This document shows positions 1 to 7,099 of a stretch of 64,000 nt of DNA, piece by piece (positions within the stretch are counted from its first letter, which is position 1; each line of letters opens with the position of its first letter). Origin of the DNA: Verrucomicrobiia bacterium (lineage in GTDB: Bacteria > Verrucomicrobiota > Verrucomicrobiia > Limisphaerales > UBA9464); the NCBI GenBank assembly GCA_019634635.1, contig JAHCBB010000003.1:1-64000 (forward strand), given 5' to 3'. Both the position numbers and the translations under genes were made by a program. The notes beneath the pieces are model-generated. The model saw only the letters and a program-made list of their open reading frames with translations, did not search any database and had not been told where the DNA came from.

Positions 1-1114
1 ACCTCAAGAGCATCATGCTCCTCGCAACCGCGGTTGCGGGGTTCGGATGGAACGGACCACACAGCGGTGTCGTGGCTGAAGGCGGGGCGGATTCTTCGCT
101 GCCACTGCGCGACAGCGCGGGAACCAGCGATACCGCTGCGGAGCTTGTTGAGGCCCGGGAACCAATCTATCGGGGAGAGGCGATGGCGACGATCAGTCGG
201 CGGATCGGAGCGTTGATGGATACCCCAGGCAAGGCCGTGGACACTGGGCTTCGGCTGGCGAAGGAACGGAAGTCAATTGCTGCGGGCGGGAAGTCCTCGG
301 CGGCGGCGACGGGGACCCTGGAAGTAGTTCCCCACACGGTCAGCGGTGCCAGCCAGTGTTTTTGGAGCGGCGCCCACTTCCCGCTGGGTTACGAGTCCAC
401 GCGCGCCCTGGAAAGTGCGCTATGCCAAAGCGAGCTGCTCCAGGGCGCGCCGGTATGCGTTACGTCTGCGGCTGACGTGGCCATGAGCGGGCGACTAGGG
501 ACGCCCATGGCCAGCAGATCCGACCCAGTATCGATGCCCACCGCGAGTCGAGCCGATGCTCCGAGTCCCACTGGCTTGGCCCGCCTCAACGGGTTCGCCG
601 AACGGCGGGGACCTGCCCTTCACCCGGAATTCTTCGGTGATATCTGTCCCGGCTCCTCGTTGGAATGCGACGTATGGCTCGTTCAAAGCCCATCGGATTG
701 CGGCCCTGGCTTGAAAACCCTGCGATGGCTTGCGTCGGACGGCACCTGGGTCCCGACGCTGAGCATGTTCCGGCCCTGGGCAGGCGGCCGTGGCCGACGA
801 CCCGCGGAAGGCAGGAATGCGGGGAAAACGGTTAAACCGTCATCACCTAAACAATTTCTGTTGACGCTATTCCAAACCCAAACTTGAAATGCCTCTAGTT
901 AATCCTTCACAACTCGTGCGTCCCACTGCCTCTCAATCCCCAGTTTTCACCCACGAATTCTGCTGAAGAGCCTTGCTATCAATCCTTGCGAAAGTAGATG
1001 CACCCTCGCTCAATACGCTTCCCATTGGCTGGGTGAGGGCTGTCTGCTCATTTTTACTGTGCGAACTTCCGCAAGAATTGATACGGGTCGCCCGTTCTAA
1101 AAAATGATCTCACC
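1..1114. other. gene-poor stretch, no supported gene
   Basis: I see no gene here that I can support. A plus frame is open from 15 to 887 (290 codons), but its translation has no recognisable domain, signal peptide or ribosome binding site, and it runs straight through a perfect palindrome at 401-450, so it looks like chance openness in GC-rich DNA or a decayed sequence. The 13-mer TTCGGATGGAACG at 42-54 recurs exactly at 12339-12351 inside an intergenic repeat, which supports a repeat-rich non-coding region. The last 230 bases are more AT-rich and probably hold the promoter of the gene at 1115, although I could not pick a convincing -35/-10 pair. Confidence 0.5.
401..450. repeat. REP-like palindrome
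   Basis: GCGCGCCCTGGA at 401-412 is exactly complementary to TCCAGGGCGCGC at 439-450, giving a 12-bp stem around a 26-base loop. Intergenic palindromes of this kind are the usual substrates or relics of REP-associated tyrosine transposases, and one such transposase lies at 16954-17523. A link between the two is an inference; I see no second copy of this exact palindrome in the window. Confidence 0.6.
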
Positions 1115-1966
1115 ATGAAGCGCCTCCTATCACCCGTTGCGCCTGCCATTGCGGGAACCTTCCTCGCGTCCGCCGTCAGCCTGGTTTTCTCCGCCGTCGC
1201 GCAGTCCGACTTCTTCCGCTTCACTTTGGAGGACGGGGTCGCCCGCTTCTCCTTTGAGACCGATCCCACCGTGTATTACCTGCTCCAGGGAACCTTCCAA
1301 CTGCCGGCGATGGAATCCCTCGCCATGACGCTGGGCAGCGATCCGGTCGCGTATGAGCTGGCCGCGACGAACAGCCATGCCTTCTTCCGCACGTTTGCCC
1401 TCAGCCTCTTCGGCCCGCGCGACTCTGATGCCGACGGGATGGATGACCTATGGGAACTCGGCCGTGGGCTTGACCCGCTGGATGCCACCGATGCCCTCCT
1501 GCCCAGCCCGAATGTTGCCGGTCTCACCAACCTCGAGGAGTACCGGCTGCGCTTCGGGCTCAGTTCGGCCAAGCCGCAGTATTACGGCCGCGAAATCAGC
1601 CTCTTCAACTACGGCGCGCCTTCGGCAATCTTGGAGGCCATCTCCCGCGAGTGGTCGGTCTTCAACACCGGCGCCGGGTTTGAGGCGTTGAGCCGCGAGG
1701 TCTCCATTTTCAATGGTGCGCGTCCTCCCACGGCCGGTTATCCGGCGGCCTATTCTCGGGAGCAGTCGCTCTTCAACTTCGGCACGCCGCTTTACGCACT
1801 GGAAGCCCTGGGTCGGGAACTGACCGTGTTCAATGGCGACCACCCCCCCACGGCGGGTTATCCCGCCACGTATTCGCGAGAAATCAGCTCCTTCAACCAT
1901 GGCGTGCCCACGGCTTTCACGGAAGCCATTTCCCGCGAGTTCTCCGTTTTCAACGACCTGCCATGA
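1115..1966 (+). CDS. secreted protein with seven RExSxFN repeats
   Basis: A 283-residue exported protein of unknown function. Residues 1-30 form a signal peptide (KR start, hydrophobic core, cleavage near AVAQ-SD). Residues 34-100 resemble the short secreted module that reads out measured values in many verrucomicrobial exoproteins. Residues 103-121 contain DSDADGMDDLWE, a thrombospondin-type-3-like calcium-binding motif followed by GLDP. From residue 157 to the end the motif RE-x-S/T-x-FN occurs seven times (about residues 159, 178, 194, 215, 234, 255, 274), spaced by 16-21 residues, with the longer unit containing PPTAGYPA-Y repeated twice. The repeats look like a surface-displayed or adhesive tail. 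No Shine-Dalgarno is evident before the ATG. The next gene lies 212 bases downstream on the same strand and also encodes an exported protein. Confidence 0.8.
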   Translation: MKRLLSPVAPAIAGTFLASAVSLVFSAVAQSDFFRFTLEDGVARFSFETDPTVYYLLQGTFQLPAMESLAMTLGSDPVAYELAATNSHAFFRTFALSLFGPRDSDADGMDDLWELGRGLDPLDATDALLPSPNVAGLTNLEEYRLRFGLSSAKPQYYGREISLFNYGAPSAILEAISREWSVFNTGAGFEALSREVSIFNGARPPTAGYPAAYSREQSLFNFGTPLYALEALGRELTVFNGDHPPTAGYPATYSREISSFNHGVPTAFTEAISREFSVFNDLP

Positions 1967-2178
1967 GCATCCACTGCAGCCCGGCAGTAACTTCGTCCCG
2001 TTACCGTGGACGCGGCGGTCTTGGCGTTCGCGCCCCGGCTTCGGGGCTGGATGCAATCCGGCGCTCCGACGGGAGCACCGCTTTCAAAGCGACCCGCAGG
2101 CTTCGTCCTTTCCACCACCGCTCCTTTCTCCAGAACAACTCAGAACACCTCAATACTCATCTATACAGTCAGTTGACC

Positions 2179-3369
2179 ATGAAATCCAAATATCTCCTCA
2201 CCCTAGTCGCCGCTGGGTGCGCAGCGGCGCGCGCCCTCGCCCTGACCATCCCCAGTGATGGTTCGGATGGCGACTTCAACCCCACCGCCGACATCGTGGT
2301 GGATCTTTCGCTGGCCCCCGCGGGCGCGTGGGATGCGAGCAACACGGCCAACGCGGGCAAGGGCATCTACGACTCCAGCAAATGGGCCGTGGTCTTCAAA
2401 CACGCCTCGGTCAACATTCCCTCGGGCGTGACCGTGACCTTCATCAACCACCCCACCCACGCGCCGGTCGTCTGGCTCGTGTCGGGGAATGTGACGATTG
2501 ATGGCACCGTAAGTGTGAAAGGGGGTGACGGTCCTTTGGGCCAAGTAGACCAACTCACGCCAGCCGAACCTGGACCGGGAGGCTTCCGTGCAGGCGCGGC
2601 AGGCCCTGCGGGCAAAGGAAGGGGATATGGTCCAGGCGCTGACGCAAACTCAGACGGACCTGGTCGATACGGATTGGCCTACGGTAACCCACAAATTGTT
2701 CCGCTGATCGGCGGATCTGGAGCAGGTATCTATGGCGGTGGACTTCAGTGGTCAGGTGGGGCCGGCGGTGGAGCCATTCTGATTGCGTCCGCCGGCTCAA
2801 TATCAATTCAGGGCATGATAAATGCGAACGGAGGTGACCCGCACCCAGGCAACACTGGCGGGAATTTAGGTGGGAGCGGTGGTGCGGTCCGACTAATCGC
2901 GGAGCAGGTTTCTGGGAATGGAGAAATACAGGCAATCAATCCCGGCGACCTATTTGGATTCGGCCGCATCCGCATTGAAACCCCGGTGTTGGCCCCTACC
3001 GTTCGCACCGCGCCAGAAACGGTTGCCGTGATTCCCGCCGCCATCCCCATTCTTTGGCCGGCGGACGACGCGCCCACGGTGCACGTGGTCAGCGTGGATG
3101 GCGTCGTGGCACCCGTTGATCCCACGGCTGCACTGGTCAGTTCCGCCGACGTGCAAATCCAGCAGAACGGCACCGTGCAGGTGCTCCTGGAAACCAAGAA
3201 CTTCCCGCCCTCCGGCTTCGTGCAGCTCCGCACGGTTCAGAAATACGGTCCCGCTGCCTGGGTGACGGCCGCCCACAGCGAAGGCGACTTTGCCGCTTCC
3301 ACCTGGATCGCGGACGTGACCTTCGCCCCCGGCTTCACCACCCTCCAGGCCCGCGCCACGGTCCCTTAA
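2179..3369 (+). CDS. secreted glycine-rich protein
   Basis: A 396-residue exported protein of unknown function. I start it at the ATG at 2179, which opens a clean signal peptide (MKSKYLLTLVAAG, cleavage near ALA-LT); the frame is open further upstream but that stretch overlaps the end of the preceding gene and reads as nonsense. After the signal peptide a region with VVDLSLAPAG and a short beta-rich stretch (VTFINHPTHAPVVWLVSG, then GNVTIDGTVSV) is followed by a glycine-rich segment (about residues 115-245) with GGAGGGAILI and GGSGGAVRLIA. This pattern is typical of beta-helix-like surface proteins seen in myxobacteria and Verrucomicrobiota. The C-terminal part (260-396) is a beta-rich module. 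A strong hairpin follows the stop codon. Function is unknown; a surface or matrix role is an inference. Confidence 0.75.
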   Translation: MKSKYLLTLVAAGCAAARALALTIPSDGSDGDFNPTADIVVDLSLAPAGAWDASNTANAGKGIYDSSKWAVVFKHASVNIPSGVTVTFINHPTHAPVVWLVSGNVTIDGTVSVKGGDGPLGQVDQLTPAEPGPGGFRAGAAGPAGKGRGYGPGADANSDGPGRYGLAYGNPQIVPLIGGSGAGIYGGGLQWSGGAGGGAILIASAGSISIQGMINANGGDPHPGNTGGNLGGSGGAVRLIAEQVSGNGEIQAINPGDLFGFGRIRIETPVLAPTVRTAPETVAVIPAAIPILWPADDAPTVHVVSVDGVVAPVDPTAALVSSADVQIQQNGTVQVLLETKNFPPSGFVQLRTVQKYGPAAWVTAAHSEGDFAASTWIADVTFAPGFTTLQARATVP

Positions 3370-3377
3370 ACTCGAAT

Positions 3378-3407
3378 GCTGGCGCGGACGAGGTCGTCCG
3401 CGCCAGC
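3378..3407 (+). terminator. perfect 14-bp inverted repeat, likely terminator
   Basis: GCTGGCGCGGACGA (3378-3391) and its exact complement (3394-3407) form a very stable hairpin 8 bases after the stop of the secreted glycine-rich protein. There is no T-tract, so it would act as a bidirectional transcription block or RNA-stabilising 3' end rather than a textbook intrinsic terminator. It also lies downstream of the RNase P RNA on the other strand. Confidence 0.6.
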
Positions 3408-3499
3408 GGTTGATCCATATTTCCGGGGGGCAATGGCGCCCCTGAGGGTCGGGTGGCCGGACCGGACATCGCCCTGGGGTTAGCGGTCGGAACCCTCGG

Positions 3500-3885
3500 A
3501 TCGACTGGGGCGGGAGGCTCGGAGGTGGTGTAGCCGACTTTTGTTCCCGGACCTGGCGGCACGGGCGGACATCATTCATCTCGGCGGCCGGTCACCGGAA
3601 CCCGGCTGCTTTCACAGCACCGGCGTGGGCGGCGCAGGGGTCCCCTGTTTGGCCTTGCTCCCGGGGGGGATTTCCGTGCCCTGTCGCTCACGTTCCGGGG
3701 CGTCGCGCGCGGCTCTTACCCCGGGTTTTCACCATTGCCCCATCCTTGCGAACGTGGCGGTTTGTTTCCTGTGGCACTGCCTGGCGCCCGAAGGCTTCGC
3801 CCTGGGCGTCTGGGGCCATGCCACCCCGTGTCGCGTGGCACGCACAGGATGGCCTCACATCAGGGGACGACAGGACCGTGTCCGA
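3500..3885 (-). ncRNA. rnpB: RNase P RNA (catalytic subunit), ends approximate
   Basis: The RNA that removes 5' leaders from tRNA precursors. Reading the minus strand, several signature blocks occur in the right order: CACAGGAAACAAACCGCC (within 3756-3777, compare CAGAGAGCAAACCGCC), then ATGGTGAAAA and GGGTAAGAGC (about 3705-3740), GAGCAAGGCCAAACAGGGG (3642-3660), GATGAATGATGTCC (3567-3580) and ACAAAAGTCGGCTAC (3530-3544). The overall size fits a bacterial type A RNA. Odd points: the normally invariant 5' block GAGGAAAGTCC is not visible; the best-placed sequence is GAGGCCATCCTG at 3845-3856. The 3' partner reads ACAAAAGUCGGCUAC instead of ACAGAAYCCGGCUUA. The arm carrying the GGU motif in many bacteria seems short or absent. 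Exact 5' and 3' ends cannot be fixed by eye; the gene directly follows the RibD-like gene. Confidence 0.85.
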
Positions 3886-3891
3886 ATGCGG

Positions 3892-4596
3892 TTACGTCAG
3901 TGAACGTCTATAAGTCGCGAACAGTTCGGCGCCCACGCGGCGGATATGGGCCAGGGTGAATCGGGGGGCTTCGGCCAGGGGGCCGATGCCCAGGCCGTCT
4001 GCCAGGGTGGGGGCTGCGCGGCCGCCCACGATCAGCGGGCACCACGTCAGGTGGATTTCGTCCACAAGGTCCGCCTCGAAGAATGCGGCGTTGAGTTCCC
4101 CGCCACCCTCGAGCACCAGCCGGCGCACGCCCCGCTCGCGCCAAAGCCGGTTCAGCACCTCTGAAAAGTTCAACGTGGAGCCCGCAGCCTGCCAGACCGC
4201 GTCGGCCAGGGGCCGCAACCGCCCGAGTCGGTCTTCCGGGACGTTGGCGGCGGTCAGGAGGAGGATCGGGGAGAAACGGTGCCGCCACAGGGCGGCGTTC
4301 GGGGAGAGGCTGGCGGAAGCGCTGGCCACGATCCGGAGCGGATGGGGTGCGAGACCGTTCCGAATTCGGGTGCGGCGGTAACGCTCGCCGCCATTGCCCA
4401 TCGTGGCCTCCGACTCCTCGACGGTGCGCGCACCGCAGAGAATGGCGTCGGCGGTGGCTCGAAGCGCGTAAAGATGCGCCTCGTCCCGCGGGCTGCCGAT
4501 CCGGATGACCCGTCGGTTGGCGGAGGCAATCTTGCCGTCGGCGCTCACGGCCATGTTGACGAAGACCAACGGACGTTTCAGGGGCCGGCGGCTCAT
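3892..4596 (-). CDS. RibD C-terminal-type (dihydrofolate-reductase-fold) reductase
   Basis: A 234-residue NAD(P)H-dependent reductase of the RibD_C family. In riboflavin synthesis this fold reduces the ribosyl side chain of 5-amino-6-ribosylaminouracil phosphate; free-standing members may do this or act on other pterin-like substrates. The N-terminus VFVNMAVSADGKIAS is the family hallmark, followed by GARTVEES near residue 65 and a C-terminal LVLEGGGELNAAFF and PLIVGGRAAPTL. No deaminase domain is fused to it. The ATG at 4596 is chosen because it opens directly on the conserved strand; the longer open frame upstream is an overlap with queA in another frame. It lies 44 bases downstream of queA on the same strand and probably belongs to that transcript. 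The RNase P RNA follows immediately. Confidence 0.85.
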   Translation of the reverse strand: MSRRPLKRPLVFVNMAVSADGKIASANRRVIRIGSPRDEAHLYALRATADAILCGARTVEESEATMGNGGERYRRTRIRNGLAPHPLRIVASASASLSPNAALWRHRFSPILLLTAANVPEDRLGRLRPLADAVWQAAGSTLNFSEVLNRLWRERGVRRLVLEGGGELNAAFFEADLVDEIHLTWCPLIVGGRAAPTLADGLGIGPLAEAPRFTLAHIRRVGAELFATYRRSLT

Positions 4597-4640
4597 ATGG
4601 GTTTGGGGCGGGGCGGCGTGGGGATGGGCCGGGGGTGGGC

Positions 4641-5720
4641 TCAGGCGATGAACATGGCGTCGCCGTAGCTGTAGAACCGGTATCTCAGGCGGATGGCTTC
4701 CCGGTACGCGTCCAGGATCCGGATCCGGCCGCGGTCGGTTTCGCCCGGGGCGGCAAACGCACTGACGAGCATGAGCAGCGTGCTGCCTGGCAGGTGGAAG
4801 TTGGTGATCATGGCATCCACGGCCAGGAACGGCGCCGGGGGATGCAGGAAGATCCGGGTGCGGCCTGACGCCGCGCGTACGGGTCCGCCGTTGAGGCGCG
4901 CCAGGTGTTCGAGGACCCGCACGCAGGTGGTGCCCACCGCGATCACGCGCCCCCCGGTCTCGCGCGTGCGGCGCCACGCTTCAGCGGTTTCGGCGGACAC
5001 GGTGAAACGCTCCTCGTGCATCACATGGTCGGCAATCCGCCCGGTCTTCACCGGCGCGAACGTGCCATGCCCGACGTGGAGCGTCAGTGGGGCGATGGTC
5101 ACGCCCCGGCCGCGGATGCGGTCGAGCAGCGCCGGCGTGAAGTGCAGCCCTGCGGTTGGTGCCGCCACCGAGCCGTCGTGGCGCGCATAAACCGTCTGGT
5201 AACGCGTCCGATCCTCCGGGTCGTTGCCGGGACGGCCGCCGTGGAGATATGGGGGCAGGGGCACCTCGCCGTGGGTCTCCAGCGCGGCCCTGAGGTCCTC
5301 AACGCCCTCAAACCGGAGCCGGCACCAGCCTTCGGGGTTCTTGGCCTCCACGGTGGCCGCCAGCGGCGAGGGGGCACCGTCAGCGCTCCGGAAGCGGAGC
5401 CGGCTTCCGGGTCGGACGCGCTTCCCCGGCCGGAGCATCACCCACCAGTCCCCGGGGCCGTTCTCCTCGAGCAGCAGCACCTCGAACTTCCCGCCGCCCG
5501 GTTCCCGCTGCCCACGCAATCGCGCCGGGACAACACGGGAATCGTTGAGCACCAGCAGGTCGCCCGCCCGCAGCAACGCGGGCAGTTCGGCGAAGACCCG
5601 GTGCTGCAACGGACCGCCATCGCGGGGCAGCACCATCAGTCGCGACTGGTCCCGCTCCGGCGCGGGACGCCGCGCGATCAGGTCCGGCGGCAGTTCGAAA
5701 TGGAAATCGCTGGTGAACAC
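4641..5720 (-). CDS. queA: S-adenosylmethionine:tRNA ribosyltransferase-isomerase
   Basis: QueA transfers and isomerises the ribosyl moiety of S-adenosylmethionine onto 7-deazaguanine in tRNA, giving epoxyqueuosine at the wobble position. The protein is about 359 residues from a GTG at 5720. It begins with the family's SDFHFELPPDLIA motif, then RLMVL, LVLNDSRVVPARL, a central VAAPTAGLHFT (close to the invariant motif APTAGLHF), LHVGHGTF and a C-terminal ITNFHLPGSTLLMLVSAFA. Length fits the family (340-360). The frame stays open upstream to 5915, but the extra residues are arginine-rich and not family-like, so the GTG is preferred; the true start is not certain. Transcribed with the RibD-like gene downstream. 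Confidence 0.93.
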   Translation of the reverse strand: MFTSDFHFELPPDLIARRPAPERDQSRLMVLPRDGGPLQHRVFAELPALLRAGDLLVLNDSRVVPARLRGQREPGGGKFEVLLLEENGPGDWWVMLRPGKRVRPGSRLRFRSADGAPSPLAATVEAKNPEGWCRLRFEGVEDLRAALETHGEVPLPPYLHGGRPGNDPEDRTRYQTVYARHDGSVAAPTAGLHFTPALLDRIRGRGVTIAPLTLHVGHGTFAPVKTGRIADHVMHEERFTVSAETAEAWRRTRETGGRVIAVGTTCVRVLEHLARLNGGPVRAASGRTRIFLHPPAPFLAVDAMITNFHLPGSTLLMLVSAFAAPGETDRGRIRILDAYREAIRLRYRFYSYGDAMFIA

Positions 5721-5880
5721 GGGAGGAGAGCAGCCGTTGGTGCGAATCCTGACGCGGGTCGGGGTGCCGGTGCGGGTCACGGACGCGTCCGCGGGTGCCG
5801 CCGCGGAGGATCGGACCGTGATGGGAACGTGGAACCGCAGTCCCAGGGAGGCGCGGCCGCGGGAAATGGCGATCCGCAAG

Positions 5881-6297
5881 TCATCGGGTGCCCGACAGTT
5901 CCAGCACGCGCGCAAATTCCGCTGCCGTCAACGGGGTCACGCTGAGGCGGGATTGGCGGAGCAGTGCCATGGAGCGGGTGATGGGATCCGCCTTGAGCTG
6001 GTCCAGCGGGACGGGGGTCGTGAGGGCCTTGACGGGAACGAGGTCCACGCAGGACCAGTCTTCTCCGGGAGCCGTCGGGTCCGGATACGCCCCGCGCTCG
6101 ACCCGGGCGATGCCCACCACGGATTTCCCGGTGACGCTGTGGTAGTAGAGCACCGCATCCCCGCGGGCCATCGCCCGCAGATTGTTTCGGGCCTGGAAAT
6201 TGCGGACGCCGGTCCAGGCGGTGCGACCCTCCGCGACGAATCGGGACCACGGATAGGCCGCGGGCTCCTGCTTCACCAGCCAGTACTGTTTCGCCAT
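5881..6297 (-). CDS. EVE (PUA-like) domain protein
   Basis: A 138-residue single-domain protein of the EVE family (formerly DUF55), a PUA-like fold that binds modified bases in RNA or DNA; its exact target here is unknown. Diagnostic features are YWLVKQEPAAYPW at residues 5-17, TAWTGVRNFQARNNLRAM at 27-44, the YYHSVTG strand near residue 51 and VVGIARV near 60. The ATG at 6297 sits at the normal family N-terminus. It lies upstream of queA on the same strand with a 160-base gap, so co-transcription is possible; a functional tie to tRNA modification would fit both but is an inference. Confidence 0.88.
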   Translation of the reverse strand: MAKQYWLVKQEPAAYPWSRFVAEGRTAWTGVRNFQARNNLRAMARGDAVLYYHSVTGKSVVGIARVERGAYPDPTAPGEDWSCVDLVPVKALTTPVPLDQLKADPITRSMALLRQSRLSVTPLTAAEFARVLELSGTR

Positions 6298-6415
6298 GCC
6301 TTGAGCGCTGCCGAAAACGGGCGGAAGGCCAAGCCGGAAGTTCGTTCCGCGGCCGGAATTCGGCGGACGGAAGGTCTGCGGACGGCCGCATTCGGGAGCG
6401 CCGCGGCCGGGGGCG

Positions 6416-7099
6416 TCATTCGCGGAACACGCTTTGGAGGATCACCCCTTTAATTTTCCACAGCAGGGTCATGGTGAGGGCGACCGGCAGCAGCAGCACC
6501 ATGATCAGCAGCCAGGGTCGGGTGGATTCGAGGATCCAGCGCAACAGCACGGCCCACGAGGCAGTGGGGGGGTGGAGCCGCAGCGTGAGCCAGACGACGA
6601 CGCCGGCGCCAAGCGCGAGCAGGAAGGTGGTGTTCAGGGTCGTGAAGAATCGCGTCTCCGCCCGCAGGGTTTCATCCGGAAGCATGGCGGCCAGTCGGCG
6701 CAGCGCGTCATTCAGGGACACCAGAAATGCCAGTCCGGCGAACACGAGGAGCACCATGCCGTTGGCGAAGAACCGTTCGTCGGGCGCGCGGCTCCACCAG
6801 ACCGGCATCGGCGACAGGGCGAGAAGCATCAGGGCCAGGAGCAACGTCCGGTGCAGTGCCTGCCTCCAGACGCGCTCCCGGGGATGAAAATGCCGCAATT
6901 CGGACACACCGAGCACCAGGGAGGCGGCCGCCACAATGGTTGGGGCGAAGCCGAAATGCCGCCAGGCCATGTCGAGGGCGAGCGCGATGTCCGAGAGCAG
7001 GACCCCGGGCACCGCCCAAAACAGCACCAGAAGCCCGCGGACCACCCGGGCCAGTGTGGGGATGACAGGACCGCCCGGCGTGGTGCGGATGCCGATCAA
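6416..7099 (-). CDS. multi-pass membrane protein, unknown function
   Basis: A 227-residue integral membrane protein that I do not recognise. Hydrophobic segments are visible at about residues 18-45, 52-68, 85-103, 118-135, 155-175 and 190-215, suggesting five or six membrane spans, with few charged residues in between. It begins with a TTG at 7099 that overlaps the stop codon of speA (TTGA), so it is probably translated by coupling to speA; a GTG inside the first segment is a possible alternative start. The tight link suggests co-expression with arginine decarboxylase, but I see no transporter signature that would connect it to agmatine or polyamines. Confidence 0.6.
   Translation of the reverse strand: MIGIRTTPGGPVIPTLARVVRGLLVLFWAVPGVLLSDIALALDMAWRHFGFAPTIVAAASLVLGVSELRHFHPRERVWRQALHRTLLLALMLLALSPMPVWWSRAPDERFFANGMVLLVFAGLAFLVSLNDALRRLAAMLPDETLRAETRFFTTLNTTFLLALGAGVVVWLTLRLHPPTASWAVLLRWILESTRPWLLIMVLLLPVALTMTLLWKIKGVILQSVFRE

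Noticed and set aside
15..887. Open frame of 290 codons at the start of the window
   Set aside because: No domain, signal peptide or ribosome binding site, and it spans a perfect palindrome; likely chance openness in GC-rich DNA.
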